Below are positions 1-10,425 of a stretch of 64,000 nucleotides of DNA, piece by piece. Below the pieces are notes generated by a model. It was not told the DNA's origin and ran no database searches. It was given only the letters and a program-made list of their open reading frames with translations. This DNA comes from Desulfosediminicola flagellatus (GTDB lineage Bacteria; Desulfobacterota; Desulfobulbia; Desulfobulbales; Desulfocapsaceae), in contig NZ_CP050698.1 in assembly GCF_005116655.2 (NCBI RefSeq), forward strand, positions 3,557,501-3,621,500. Direction: 5' to 3'. Within the stretch, counting starts at the first letter, position 1; each line of letters begins with the position of its first letter. The position numbers and the translations under genes are program-made.

Positions 1-290
<290 letters not shown>

Positions 291-433
291 CATTTTTTTG
301 ATTAACAACTACTGATTACTCTACTATTCGATTATCGATTTTTAATTGTGAGGTGTAAGGCGTGAGGAGTGTGGCGTAACTGCTATCCCCTACCCTATTT
401 CTTGCAAGATATGCGCTGAATACACAAAGTTTT

Positions 434-547
<114 letters not shown>

Positions 548-557
548 TTTTATTTAT

Positions 558-594
558 AAAAAGCCCGATTGAATTATATTCAATCGGGCTTTTT
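558..594 (+). terminator. Rho-independent terminator of the rRNA operon
   Basis: A 16-bp stem (AAAAAGCCCGATTGAA paired with TTCAATCGGGCTTTTT) with a short AT loop, followed by more T residues. It sits 10 nt after the 5S gene. A near-identical stem follows the second 5S copy at 2164-2199, so the 5S gene and its terminator were duplicated together. Confidence 0.92.
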
Positions 595-694
595 GTTTTT
601 GTGTATCAACAGGTTCATTCGAAAAACTTTATACTCTCTTTATACGATACAGCTCACGGTTTGTTTTCCCAGACCTACTGCTATTTATCTTCAA

Positions 695-742
695 GGTCAT
701 AGCGAAGAAGCTCCACCCGTTGCCATTACGAACACGGTAGTT
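695..742 (+). pseudogene. Truncated 5S rRNA fragment
   Basis: About 48 nt match the 5' part of the flanking 5S genes (GGTCATAGCGAAGAAG, then CTCCACCCGTT and GAACACGG) with a few substitutions. The terminal helix and the entire 3' half are missing, so it cannot fold as a 5S rRNA. It lies between two intact 5S copies and is most simply a decayed third copy. It shares GAAGAAG with copy 2 rather than the GAAGAGG of copy 1. Confidence 0.85.
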
Positions 743-874
743 TCCTGAACTGTTCACCACTACGTTCTAATCGATATGACTTACTATGATGAAGAAGTTG
801 CTCGCTGATGAAAAAGTAAAATCTACACAGCCTCATCCGGCAACGAAACACTAACACTTTGTCTTAATATCAAT

Positions 875-1386
875 TTTTCTCTCACCCTGCTTGATGTTCA
901 AATGGATGGAATGGATGGGTTCGAAACTGTAGAATTGATCCGTTCTAATGATAGCGCCGGTACAACACAGATAATTTTTCTTACAGCCAACAAATAAAAA
1001 TATGCTGGATCTTTTTCGAGGTTACGATTCCGGCGCAGTCAATTACCTCTTTAATCCTATGGAATCTTATATACTTCTCAACAAGGTTGCAATATTCCTG
1101 GAACTGTGTAGTCAAAAACATGAACTGGAAACTGCCAGGCAAGCCCTTCTGCGCAAAATTGAACTTCGAATCCACGCTGAAAATGAAAAAATTCACTCAT
1201 TGCAGAACTCAAACTAGCCTTGGCTGAGGTAAAAAACCTTCAGGGCATACTCCCTATGTGCTCAAATTGCCATAAAATCAAAAACGACGATGGGTAAAAA
1301 TTGAACTCTATATCAGTGAACATTCGGAAGCGACTTTCCCCCATGGCATGTGTATGCAATGTTGTGATAAATTATACGGCAATTAA
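875..1386 (+). pseudogene. Decayed response-regulator gene (receiver domain plus C-terminal Cys motif)
   Basis: Reading across frames recovers a response regulator. The frame at 887 gives LLDVQMDGMDGFET (phospho-acceptor loop) and IIFLTA, then a stop at 995. The frame at 1002 gives FRGYDSGAVNYLFNPMES, the end of a receiver domain with the usual KP changed to NP, followed by a coiled region. The frame at 1202 gives LPMCSNCHKIKNDDG, and the frame at 1297 gives ELYISEHSEATFPHG ending at a stop at 1384-1386. The last two match a C-terminal cysteine-rich segment I associate with response regulators of sulfate reducers. At least three frameshifts and the loss of the N-terminus make it nonfunctional. 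Confidence 0.8.
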
Positions 1387-2038
1387 GAATGGTACACGAA
1401 AAAGTCGTAATCAGGAGGACGCCATCCACAAATCTGCATGATTTATTAATTAGTTTCCGTAGGAAAACGGTACTTTTCATCTAACTCTTTGTCATTCTCA
1501 AAACTTTACTCTCACAGATAAGCGAACGAAGTGAGACTTCGAGATCTTATATGTGGCTGTGCTAAAATTTATCAATTTGAGAATAACTGTCTATTCTCGG
1601 ACCACCTTCCAGTTACCTATCAAAATCCAACAGTCAAAGATTGCCAGGTCAGCGTGTCCGTATCGTTGTAATCTCTCTCATACGTCTTACTTTGATCCCA
1701 CAATTTCATATAAATAGTAGAATATTCTATTGATGTGTTGCTATTGCACATGTCTATAGTGAGTTTTTTATGCCTTCTGTGCTCCTTATCTTAATAAATA
1801 GTTTTTCTTCCTTTTTCATCTTCTCCTCGACTCGATATTATTATTCCCCCAAAACACTGGATATTTTGGTCCAATTTAATCTTTTCATACTCAACTATTT
1901 ACATTTTTTTGAAAGTGTTCCTTGCTTTTCTATAAACATTTATGTAAAAGGGCTCTTCCAGCTCGGCTGGACGATTTACCGGAAGGATACTGATAGTAAA
2001 AAGTCACTCTCCTTCCCACGCCGAAATATCATTTTTTT
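1387..2038. other. Intergenic region without recognised genes
   Basis: AT-rich sequence between the decayed regulator and the second 5S gene. I see no convincing coding frame, RNA gene or hairpin. The 93-codon open frame at 1770-2051 runs into the 5S gene and has no family resemblance. This stretch is probably debris from the rearrangement that separated the two 5S copies, but a promoter for the second copy would have to lie here if it is transcribed alone. Confidence 0.5.
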
Positions 2039-2152
<114 letters not shown>

Positions 2153-2163
2153 TTTATATATAC

Positions 2164-2199
2164 AAAAAGCCCGATTGATTAATTTCAATCGGGCTTTTT
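2164..2199 (+). terminator. Rho-independent terminator after 5S copy 2
   Basis: A 15-bp stem AAAAAGCCCGATTGA / TCAATCGGGCTTTTT with a short AT-rich loop, 11 nt after the second 5S gene. It is almost identical to the terminator of the first copy. Confidence 0.9.
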
Positions 2200-3136
2200 G
2201 GTTTTCTTAACTATTTTTGATGATAGCCTTCCTATCTCCCCATCCCCGCTTTTTCATTCCTATTTTCCCCTTATTATCGCGACTATCACACGTATCATTC
2301 CTAAGCGTTGTATCTTATCAAAAGTTTTTTTTAGAAATTCAGCCCCAAATTTGATCGCCTGACGATTAGTGAATATTCAAAAAAGCTACATTATCCCATG
2401 GAATGAGTAAACTATGCTGCGATACGCTGTATGGCGATGAAGAATGATACAATAGATCCATCCGACAGCATTCCCAACAACCAGCCAGACCAATGAAACA
2501 CTCCACTCTAAGGAAAATTTGCCTCTAATGTGATTCGTCTCAATCTTCCACCAAGACTTACACCACGAACCCTCGGATAATGTGATTATATCCTCTGATT
2601 TCTCAGATACTAATAGCTAACCGCCATTTTTTATTCTTTATTTACAGCTTTAACCTTTGATCGAGATGAATTTATAGAAAGTGTTACGTGGAATAACATC
2701 AGTTTTAATCGAGTCATTTATCCTTCCTGGAATTCCCTAAATTCATCGTTTTAACCCTACATATATCCTGCGATTTTTTTTCGCTTCTGCCAAACCCGCT
2801 ATTACCCGATATACACTGTTAGGCCGCCGTCACGCGCCTGATTCACCATACAGGAACGCCTTCTTCTCGTTCCTGATGCGATTTTTTTACTAAAATTCCG
2901 TATGGAGGGTCATCACAATTACACAAGAATCAGCTGGTCATTTCGAAAATACATTTGATTCACTTGCAGTCTAAATGTGTCTGTTATTTTTACACCGTGT
3001 TAAGCAGTCAGACATCCTGTGATCTTCTATCCCTGCTCTATATTAATCGTACACCACCCTCAGAAACACTCATCAACTCAGCCTATCAATTTGTAATTAT
3101 TGAATATATATTTGATACATCTAGGTTCACTTAGCA
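2200..3136. other. Intergenic region, about 0.9 kb, nothing recognised
   Basis: A long AT-rich gap between the 5S copy 2 terminator and the sigma-54 promoter of the next operon. No frame resembles a known protein and I see no tRNA, clear repeat or mobile-element remnant. Enhancer sites for the sigma-54 promoter at 3137 would be expected in its last 200 bases, but I cannot identify a dyad with confidence. Confidence 0.5.
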
Positions 3137-3152
3137 TGGCACAGCAGTTGCT
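3137..3152 (+). promoter_or_regulatory. Sigma-54 promoter
   Basis: TGGCACAGCAGTTGCT matches the -24/-12 consensus (TGGCAC-N5-TTGCA) at nearly every position, with GG and GC exactly ten bases apart. It lies about 85 bp before the histidine kinase start at 3237. This places the kinase-TauE-dikinase-like operon under RpoN and an enhancer-binding activator. The nearest activator gene is the NtrC-type regulator at 13024. Confidence 0.85.
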
Positions 3153-3236
3153 ATTATAGCGGTATATGAATCTGACATATGTCGTCCTATCAACGACAAA
3201 CCGCTAATTAATTAAAAACCAGAACGACTGAATACC

Positions 3237-4892
3237 ATGGAGAGAAAAAAGCAATACTACAGCCGGATAACCAGAAGATTGCTCATTGCTTTTTTCTGCC
3301 TCAGTACCCTACCTATCATCATCTTTGCCTGGATAATGAAGGATTCTGTAGAACAAACAAATATCTTTAAACTTCAGGAACTCGCCAAAAGCACTATTGA
3401 ACACAGGACCGAAGTAATAACACAATTTCTTGGAGACAAGATCGACCTTTTGAGCATGCTCGTCACCCTGTACCCAAAAGATCACCTTTTCAACCAGCAG
3501 AATGTAGAGCAGATCTTTCTCGCCATAAACCAAAGCGGTGATATCGTCGACCTTCAGGTGATCGGTGTCGACGGCCTCCAGCACGCCTATGTCGGACCAT
3601 ACAGCGCAAAGGTCAAAGACAAGACTTATAATGAAGCACTCTGGTTCATGGAAACCCTCATCAGCGGAGTTCATGTCAGTGATGTTTTTCTGGGATACCG
3701 CGATACACCACACTTCGTTGTTGCAGTTACAGATTCCCTAAAGAGTTTTGTACTGCGGGCAACTATCAACTCATCCATGTTCAACGCCCTACTCCACTCC
3801 GCCCAGCTAGGACCCGGCGGAGACGTTTTCATCATCAATCGAGCAGGTGAAATGCAAACGCCAAGCCTGCTTGGTAATACAGAACTCACCTATACAGAAA
3901 AGCAACTCATCTCCTTTGACCACTCAAACAGATCTCTATCGACAAATAACCACATCTATGCCACGCGGCGAATCGACAAGAGCATGTGGCTCCTGGTTCT
4001 GAAAGCTAGTATCAACGATTCCCTCGGGTATTACCTGACTCTCAGAAACAGGATCATCCTGGCTGTCATAATTATTTCCGGAATCGCGATGGCAGCCGCG
4101 ACCTTCACTACACTCTCACTCTCCCATAACCTTGAGCATTCCGACAAAGAATATGCAGCACTAAGCCTGCAATTTTCTCAGGTTGAAAAGATGGCCACCG
4201 TCGGTCGACTTGCTGCCGGCATTGCCCACGAGATAAACAATCCTCTACAGATGATCGCAAACCAGGTGAGCTGGATTAGAGAACTCCTTCCCGATGAAGA
4301 TCCTACCCAGGTAAAAAACTTCGATGAATACAAAAATTCAGTAGAAAAAATCAGGCATCATGTTCGCAGGGCCGGCACCATCACCCACCGGCTGCTCGGT
4401 TTTTCCAGAAAAATGACGGGCGAAAAAGAAAGTGTCCAGATTAACGACCTTATCGTCGAGACAGCATCATTCGTAGAGCGGGAGGCTAGCTATAACAATA
4501 TCAACATTATCAAGAATCTTGCTCCCGATCTTCCATTAACCATGACTGACGGACCTCAACTCCAACAGGTACTGCTCAATCTGATCAATAACGGTATAGA
4601 CTCCGTTGGGAAGTCAGGTGAAGTGGTACTTACCAGCAAACTCGAATCGCCAAACAGGATCATTATACAGTGCGCCGACAGCGGTCCTGGTATCCCTGAA
4701 GAAAACCTCAAATATTTGTTCGACCCGTTCTTCACTACGAAGGAACCCGGTAAGGGAACAGGACTTGGGCTCTACATAAGTTACGACATCGTAAAGAAAC
4801 TCGAAGGGACAATATCGGCCGCAAATAAACCGGGCGGAGGTGCACTTTTCACCATCTCCCTGCCGATCAATAATTTCGCCAGACAGGCCTAG
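3237..4892 (+). CDS. Membrane-bound sensor histidine kinase (DctB-like architecture)
   Basis: 551 residues. A transmembrane segment near residues 14-33 and another near 272-293 enclose a periplasmic region of about 235 residues that reads like a double-Cache sensor. A coiled linker then leads to HisKA with the phospho-acceptor His331 (GIAHEINNP), and to a complete HATPase: N box ([11 protein letters not shown]), G1 (DSGPGIP), F box ([10 protein letters not shown]) and G2 (GTGLGLYI). All catalytic boxes are intact. It is the first gene after the sigma-54 promoter and is followed 43 nt later by a single-domain receiver, its likely partner. The ligand is unknown. The start has no strong ribosome-binding site, so an upstream or internal alternative is possible. 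Confidence 0.9.
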   Translation: MERKKQYYSRITRRLLIAFFCLSTLPIIIFAWIMKDSVEQTNIFKLQELAKSTIEHRTEVITQFLGDKIDLLSMLVTLYPKDHLFNQQNVEQIFLAINQSGDIVDLQVIGVDGLQHAYVGPYSAKVKDKTYNEALWFMETLISGVHVSDVFLGYRDTPHFVVAVTDSLKSFVLRATINSSMFNALLHSAQLGPGGDVFIINRAGEMQTPSLLGNTELTYTEKQLISFDHSNRSLSTNNHIYATRRIDKSMWLLVLKASINDSLGYYLTLRNRIILAVIIISGIAMAAATFTTLSLSHNLEHSDKEYAALSLQFSQVEKMATVGRLAAGIAHEINNPLQMIANQVSWIRELLPDEDPTQVKNFDEYKNSVEKIRHHVRRAGTITHRLLGFSRKMTGEKESVQINDLIVETASFVEREASYNNINIIKNLAPDLPLTMTDGPQLQQVLLNLINNGIDSVGKSGEVVLTSKLESPNRIIIQCADSGPGIPEENLKYLFDPFFTTKEPGKGTGLGLYISYDIVKKLEGTISAANKPGGGALFTISLPINNFARQA

Positions 4893-4935
4893 CAAACATA
4901 CTCAATCGTTATTCTCAACTGAAAAGGAGTCAGCC

Positions 4936-5364
4936 ATGAAAGAATTTACTGTACTGGTCGTTGATGATGAAGAGGAGTTCAGGGATCTCACCGTGAAGAT
5001 CCTCAACAAAAGGGGAATAAAGGCAACAAGTGCTGAAAGTGGCACAGAGGCTCTTGAGTTGCTACAGCGAACCCCTGTTGACGTGGTGCTGCTTGATGTC
5101 AAAATGCCAGGCATTGATGGGATTGAGACACTGCGCCATATCAGGTCCAGGTCTCCGCTGGTCGAAGTTGTACTGCTGACCGGCCATGCGTCTGTGGAAT
5201 CCGGAATTGAAGGAATGAAGCTGGGCGCATTTGACTACCTGATGAAGCCAATAGAACTCGAGCCGCTCCTTGAAAAACTGCGCCTTGCCTATGAGAAGAA
5301 GCGGCTTCAAATGGAGAAAATTGAAATGGCCCAGATGAAGAAACATATGGCTATGCCAAGCTGA
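4936..5364 (+). CDS. Single-domain response regulator (receiver)
   Basis: 142 residues made of one receiver domain: the acidic pair in VVDDEE, phospho-acceptor Asp54 (LLDVKMPG), the Thr switch (LLTGHAS) and Lys104 (YLMKP), then a short charged tail rich in Met and Lys. There is no output domain, so it probably acts by protein-protein contact or in a phosphorelay. The ATG at 4936 is chosen because AAAGGAGT lies just before it; the frame is open further upstream without a better site. It shares TGHASV.SG and GAFDY with the receiver at 10057, which closes the same operon, so the two are likely duplicates. Confidence 0.92.
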   Translation: MKEFTVLVVDDEEEFRDLTVKILNKRGIKATSAESGTEALELLQRTPVDVVLLDVKMPGIDGIETLRHIRSRSPLVEVVLLTGHASVESGIEGMKLGAFDYLMKPIELEPLLEKLRLAYEKKRLQMEKIEMAQMKKHMAMPS

Positions 5365-5432
5365 AACAATGCCTTAACTGGATCATCTACGTTAGGCTTT
5401 AGAATAACCTTCGATATTGAAAAGGAAATAAC

Positions 5433-6725
5433 ATGAACTCGCTCAAACAGTTTTACCAACTGCTGGTCGCTGGCTCCAAGGCCCACGCCAGGTGGGAGCT
5501 GGAAATGTCGACCAACATCATCAAAAGCCGGTGGCGTATGAGTGTCCTCCTGCTGCTGCTTGTGCCGATACTTCTAGGCGGAATTGCCATAGCAGCCGGT
5601 GACGGATCGGGGTTGCCCAATGTGCTTGGGGGTAAATCAGCCTATATGCCGTCCAATTACACTCCTCTCATCTTTTTCGCCTCGATCTTTGTCGGTGTCT
5701 GCGCAGGTCTCATTACTGGCTGTATCGGTGCAGGCGGAGGGTTCATTATCGCTCCCGCCCTCATGAGCGTTGGTGTTAAAGGTATTCTCGCAGTCGGTAC
5801 TGATCTATTCCACATCTTTGCCAAGGCAATCATGGGAAGCGTACTTCATAAGAAACTTGGTAACATCTCTATCTCACTTGCTGTCACCTTTCTCGTTGGC
5901 TCAATTGCTGGTTCAACTATGGGGGGTATGCTGAATAGATACCTCTATGATCTTAACCCGGTATTGAGCGACCTGTTCATAACATCGGTCTATGTTTTCA
6001 TCCTTGGTTTTCTCTCATTCTACGCTCTGAGCGACTATTTCCGCAGCAAACGTGCAAACAGCACAGAGGATGGCATTTCAGTAAACGACGAGGATGTATC
6101 CCCCATGGGTGAACGAATACAGTCCGTCAACATCCCTCCCATGCTCACCTTCGATGAAGGTGTAACCCCAGGAGGCAGAAAAATATCAGCGATCTTTCTG
6201 GTCGTAAGCGGCTTCGTCGTCGGCATGGCTGCTGCGATCATGGGTGTTGGTGGAGGATTTCTCACTTTCCCCATCTTCGTTTACGGGCTTGGCGTCTCAT
6301 CGATGACAACTGTTGGCACTGACATTTTTCAAATCGTTTTCACTGCTGGTTACAGTGCCCTAAGCCAATATGCAATCTACGGTTTCGTCTTCTACACCCT
6401 GGCTATGGGAATGTTGATTGGTTCTCTGTTAGGTGTACAGATAGGTTCCCTGATAACACGGGTGGTGTCGGGCATAATGATCCGCGGCTTCTTCGCACTT
6501 GCAGTGACGGCCGGTTTCATCAATCGCTTCTTCGCCCTGCCAGAAAAGCTCAAGAGCCTCAACTACATAGATATTTCCGATTCCACCGGAGCATGGCTCA
6601 GTACAATAGGCAACACCCTCTTCTTTGTCGTCATCGGTGCCTTCACTGTCTGGGTGCTATACGTTTTTTTCCGCAACATCAAAGCCTTGAAATCGGAGGA
6701 ACAGTATCATGAATATGCAGAATAA
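5433..6725 (+). CDS. TauE/SafE-family permease (sulfite or sulfonate exporter type)
   Basis: 430 residues, strongly hydrophobic with about eight membrane segments. Two repeated halves each contain the glycine motif of the TauE/SafE family (GAGGGFIIAPALM near residues 102-114 and GVGGGFLTFPIF near 272-283), separated by a hydrophilic loop of about 60 residues. An N-terminal cytoplasmic extension of about 35 residues precedes the first helix. Members of the family export sulfite, sulfoacetate or related anions; the substrate here is inferred only. It overlaps the next gene by 17 nt, showing translational coupling. The operon context with kinase and receivers suggests regulated anion flux during sulfur metabolism. 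Confidence 0.85.
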   Translation: MNSLKQFYQLLVAGSKAHARWELEMSTNIIKSRWRMSVLLLLLVPILLGGIAIAAGDGSGLPNVLGGKSAYMPSNYTPLIFFASIFVGVCAGLITGCIGAGGGFIIAPALMSVGVKGILAVGTDLFHIFAKAIMGSVLHKKLGNISISLAVTFLVGSIAGSTMGGMLNRYLYDLNPVLSDLFITSVYVFILGFLSFYALSDYFRSKRANSTEDGISVNDEDVSPMGERIQSVNIPPMLTFDEGVTPGGRKISAIFLVVSGFVVGMAAAIMGVGGGFLTFPIFVYGLGVSSMTTVGTDIFQIVFTAGYSALSQYAIYGFVFYTLAMGMLIGSLLGVQIGSLITRVVSGIMIRGFFALAVTAGFINRFFALPEKLKSLNYIDISDSTGAWLSTIGNTLFFVVIGAFTVWVLYVFFRNIKALKSEEQYHEYAE

Positions 6726-7398
6726 ACTGAAAACCAGAGGTATTCTTATGCTGATAGGTTTTGCAGCAGTTCTGGCAATTATCTTCAGTCCCGTCTTTCC
6801 TGAGAAAATGAACGGCCTTGATTTCATGGATAACCTGTTCAACATGGTGTCGAAGGGGTCATCCTATTTTATCCCGGCTGCGCTGGAGGACAGCGAACAA
6901 TATGCAGGCAAGATTATTGATGTTACAATAACTATGAAAGACGAAAAGGAAGCTGCCGCGACATCAGGCCTACTCCAAAAATCCGGCGTAGCGGTCTCAA
7001 CTACAGGTTCCCAGTTGCGGGTTAGAGGCGACATGAGCACCATACTCAAAAACAGCTTAGCCGACAGCGACTTGATGTTTGCCAATAATAGCGATGCGGT
7101 GCAGCAGAAGTATGGTTTTGGCGCAGAACTGGCACTGTTTACCTGGTGGAAATCATTCCACGCCATTGGAGCTGCTCTGAATAAACAGAAAAAATTTATC
7201 GAGGCCAAACCGTTTGCAACTATCCGCAAAAAGGCACTTGAACCCGCTTACAACTATTACGGTGTCACCCCCATGAACTGGCAGGACAACATTGGTCTAA
7301 TCATTGCCGCGCTTGCATTCTACGTTGCCTATACACTCTGGTACGGGTTCGGAATCATGTTTCTTTTTGAGGGGTTTGGTTTGAAAATCGGGCACTGA
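6709..7398 (+). CDS. Conserved-looking membrane protein of unknown function
   Basis: 229 residues, no family recognised. A transmembrane segment spans about residues 11-29. A region of about 160 residues, likely outside the membrane, follows and includes a small alpha/beta-like stretch. A second hydrophobic segment lies near 192-218, ending in a short Gly-rich tail. The start overlaps the TauE/SafE gene by 17 nt with a good GGAGG site, so the two are probably made together and may form one complex. I infer an accessory subunit of the permease, with no direct evidence beyond position. Confidence 0.7.
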   Translation: MNMQNKLKTRGILMLIGFAAVLAIIFSPVFPEKMNGLDFMDNLFNMVSKGSSYFIPAALEDSEQYAGKIIDVTITMKDEKEAAATSGLLQKSGVAVSTTGSQLRVRGDMSTILKNSLADSDLMFANNSDAVQQKYGFGAELALFTWWKSFHAIGAALNKQKKFIEAKPFATIRKKALEPAYNYYGVTPMNWQDNIGLIIAALAFYVAYTLWYGFGIMFLFEGFGLKIGH

Positions 7399-7427
7399 GT
7401 TTTATACATACATCCTCACCACCCCCC

Positions 7428-7456
7428 AGGTATGCCGGAATTCATTCTGGCATACC
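7428..7456 (+). terminator. Hairpin between the membrane protein and the dikinase-like gene
   Basis: AGGTATGCCGGAA pairs with TTCTGGCATACCT around a tiny loop, one mismatch in 13 bp. Only a short pyrimidine stretch follows, so it may be a partial terminator, an mRNA processing site or a stability element that changes the ratio between the permease pair and the downstream gene. It starts 29 nt after the upstream stop codon and ends 25 nt before the next ATG. Confidence 0.5.
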
Positions 7457-7481
7457 TTTCTCCACCATAAGAGAGATTGCG

Positions 7482-10052
7482 ATGCGCGCTTTATTTTCCA
7501 CCTTACGGAACCATTTGTTCCCGCCCTCTTTGCCAGTAAAAAGCTCTGAGGAACTGCGAGCTGAATTCGCACTGCGCTATCGCAATTTCCGAAGCCTGCT
7601 AACCGCTAACAATAATGCTCTGCAGGCAATGGCCGAGCTTGAAAAGCTCTATTACTCTGGTGAAAGCTATCGGATGGCTGTCATCCGCTCTAAAATCACT
7701 GCCATCCTTGTCAACGTATACAAGATGATCCGCAACCTGAGAGAAATGTCCGGTGGAAGATACGCTGAACTAGAACGGAAATTCGAAGGCATCAGCAAAC
7801 AACTCGGCACAATAGTCGACAGCATCCCTCGACACAAGGACGGCCCGCTCATACTACCATTGCACGATGTCAGTCGTGCACAGAGAGAACAGGTGGGTGA
7901 GAAAATGGCCAACCTCGGGGAGGTTGCCGGTCTTGGAGACATCAGAGTGCCCCACGGGTTTGTAGTAACAGCTACAGCAACCCGGCGCTTTCTTTCCAGT
8001 ACACTTATAAACGAAATTAATCGAAGACTGCAGTCACTCGATCCGGACAACCTTAACGACCTCTCCCCTGTATGCAAAGAACTGCAGCAGATGATCATCG
8101 ACAGCCCGCTGCCTCCTGAACTCGAAGAACTGCTTATGATCCACTATGAAAGGCTGGAGCGTGCAGTTCATCCAGGTTGCCTGGTGGCACTACGCTCAAG
8201 CGGACTCGGCGAAGATACAGCCGGCGTCTCCTTTGCCGGTCTTTACCGCACTATCCTTGATGTCGATAAAGACACATTCGTTAGCGCCTACAAAGAAGTC
8301 ATTGCGGGTAAATATGGTGCCAGAGCAATCGCCTACAGACGAAAACGCGGATATCGGCATGAGGATATAGAGATGTGTGTCGGCTGTCTCACCATGATCG
8401 ATAGTGCCATAAGCGGCGTAACCTATTCGCGAGATCCCAAACGACCTGAGCAGGATCTCATTTCCGTCAATGCTGTGAGCGGGCTCGGTCGCGGGGTTGT
8501 CGACGGTGTTGCCGATACAGACCTTTTCCTTATCGAGCGGCGTCCACCTTATCGGCTGGAATCATGCGAATTGCGCCAGCAGGCCAGCAAGCTGAACAAC
8601 GGCACAGCCTTACAAATACTTACCGAACCACAGCTCAAAAATCTTGCAGATACCGCCCTTCGCCTCGAACGATATTTCGGCAGCCCACAGGATATCGAAT
8701 GGTCCTTTGACCAGCAGGGTCTGCTCTATATCCTGCAAAGCAGACCTATGCTCCGTAACAATCTCAGAAGCGAACAGAACATTTCTTCTAAACCGATCAA
8801 CCTGCTGCCACTCCTGAGTGGTGGAATCTCAGCTTCCGGCGGTATTGCCTTCGGAGCAGTTCATCACGCCATTACAGAGAACGCGCAAAACTCCTTCAGC
8901 GACGGTTCCGTTTTAGTGATTGAGCACCCCGTTCCTGACTGGGCGCCACTCGTCAGCCGTGCCTCAGCAGTCATTGCCGAGACCGGTACTGAAGCAGGTC
9001 ACCTTGCCACCATCGCACGCGAGTTCGGCATCCCTGCGCTGTTTGGTCTACCCGGCGCAATTACCAAACTCACCGACGGCCAGCTTATAACCGTTGACAG
9101 CTCCAGCACCTCTATATATGCGGGGCGGATTGATGAACTACTTACCCGAAAAACAGTCAGAAGAGACCTGATGGCAGGTAGCCCGGTGCAGCGAATCGTC
9201 TCCGAGGCACTTGAGCATATTACTCCCCTCAACCTGAGTGATCCGGCCTCCATGCATTTCAAAGCATCAATGTGCGAGACGCTGCACGACATCACGCGTT
9301 TCAGTCATGAAAAATCTGTCTCGGAAATGTTCAACTTTGGCGGCTCAACCAGGTTCGCGCAGGGCAGCGCCAAACGGTTGGTCGGTGACGCACCAATGGA
9401 ATGGTGGGTGATCGATCTTGCCGACGGATTCAAACCCGAAATAGCTGATGACGCCAGAACAATTCGCATCGAGGAAATCGTCTCGCAACCGATGCTGGCA
9501 ATCTGGCAAGGCATCTCTGCCTTTCCATGGCAAGGACCACCACCTATAAGTGCCCGAGGTTTCGGATCGATCATCTTTCAATCTGCGATTCGACCGGACC
9601 TTGACCCGGCGGTCGCCTCAAAACTGACGACCAAGAATTATTTCCTCATCTCGGCAAATTTCTGCAATCTGAGTGTCCGCCTCGGCTACCATTACGCGAT
9701 GATTGAGTCGTACCTGAGCGACTTGCTTACCGAGAGTTACGTCACTTTCCGTTTCAAAGGTGGTGCCGCAGACATGAGGCGTAAAGCAGTACGGGCCGAA
9801 CTTCTGGCCGAAGTACTCAAAGAGTACGGTTTTAGCGTGGAGCTTCGCTCGGATGCCCTGCTCGCACGAGTGAAAAAGAAACCGATTGATTATTTGAGCC
9901 GTCGCCTTCAGATTCTCGGCTACATCACCCTACATGCTCGTCAAATCGATATGGTCATGACCAACCCTCAAGCATTGGCTCGTTACAGAGAAAAATTTTA
10001 TAAAGACATCAATGAAATGCTGGCAAAAAAACCTTCACAGACACAAGGATGA
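7482..10052 (+). CDS. PEP synthase/pyruvate-phosphate-dikinase-like protein without the PEP-binding barrel
   Basis: 856 residues. After a helical N-terminus of about 125 residues comes a PPDK-type ATP-grasp domain (about 135-425) with ALRSSGLGEDTAGVSFAG, VTYSRDP and DIEWSFDQQGLLYILQSRP. The phosphohistidine swivel domain follows, and its catalytic His507 lies in TGTEAGHLATIAREFGIPA. The C-terminal TIM barrel that binds PEP or pyruvate is absent; about 250 residues of unrecognised sequence replace it. It may therefore pass phosphate to another protein or act as a sensor of ATP or phosphate state. The ribosome-binding site AGAGAG precedes the ATG. The receiver gene follows after 4 nt. Confidence 0.82.
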   Translation: MRALFSTLRNHLFPPSLPVKSSEELRAEFALRYRNFRSLLTANNNALQAMAELEKLYYSGESYRMAVIRSKITAILVNVYKMIRNLREMSGGRYAELERKFEGISKQLGTIVDSIPRHKDGPLILPLHDVSRAQREQVGEKMANLGEVAGLGDIRVPHGFVVTATATRRFLSSTLINEINRRLQSLDPDNLNDLSPVCKELQQMIIDSPLPPELEELLMIHYERLERAVHPGCLVALRSSGLGEDTAGVSFAGLYRTILDVDKDTFVSAYKEVIAGKYGARAIAYRRKRGYRHEDIEMCVGCLTMIDSAISGVTYSRDPKRPEQDLISVNAVSGLGRGVVDGVADTDLFLIERRPPYRLESCELRQQASKLNNGTALQILTEPQLKNLADTALRLERYFGSPQDIEWSFDQQGLLYILQSRPMLRNNLRSEQNISSKPINLLPLLSGGISASGGIAFGAVHHAITENAQNSFSDGSVLVIEHPVPDWAPLVSRASAVIAETGTEAGHLATIAREFGIPALFGLPGAITKLTDGQLITVDSSSTSIYAGRIDELLTRKTVRRDLMAGSPVQRIVSEALEHITPLNLSDPASMHFKASMCETLHDITRFSHEKSVSEMFNFGGSTRFAQGSAKRLVGDAPMEWWVIDLADGFKPEIADDARTIRIEEIVSQPMLAIWQGISAFPWQGPPPISARGFGSIIFQSAIRPDLDPAVASKLTTKNYFLISANFCNLSVRLGYHYAMIESYLSDLLTESYVTFRFKGGAADMRRKAVRAELLAEVLKEYGFSVELRSDALLARVKKKPIDYLSRRLQILGYITLHARQIDMVMTNPQALARYREKFYKDINEMLAKKPSQTQG

Positions 10053-10056
10053 ATCC

Positions 10057-10425
10057 ATGAACCGCAAAATCATGATGGTTGATGATGAACCGGAATTTCT
10101 TGAAACTATGTCCAAGTTCTTTATTCGACGTGATATTGATTTTGAGATGGCAGGTAACTGCCTTGAAGCTCTTGACCTTCAGGCAAAAGGCTGTTTCGAC
10201 GTGGTTATAATGGATGTAAGTATGCCGGGTATGAGCGGGCTTGAATGTATGACAGAGATGAAAACGGTGCAACCTGATTTGAAAGTCATCGTGCTGACCG
10301 GGCACGCCTCAGTCAGTAGCGGCCTTATCGGTATGAAACAGGGTGCCTTCGACTACTGCCTTAAGCCGGTCGCTTTTGAGGAACTGTTCGAAAAGATTCT
10401 CCTCGCCAGACAAGGCCACAACTGA
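10057..10425 (+). CDS. Single-domain response regulator (receiver)
   Basis: 122 residues: one receiver domain with MVDDEPEF, phospho-acceptor Asp53 (IMDVSMPG), the Thr switch (VLTGHAS) and the conserved Lys (YCLKPV). It starts four bases after the dikinase-like gene, with CAAGGAT as ribosome-binding site, so it is the last gene of the operon begun at 3237. Its close likeness to the receiver at 4936 suggests that both read the same kinase and one may serve as phosphate sink. Confidence 0.92.
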   Translation: MNRKIMMVDDEPEFLETMSKFFIRRDIDFEMAGNCLEALDLQAKGCFDVVIMDVSMPGMSGLECMTEMKTVQPDLKVIVLTGHASVSSGLIGMKQGAFDYCLKPVAFEELFEKILLARQGHN

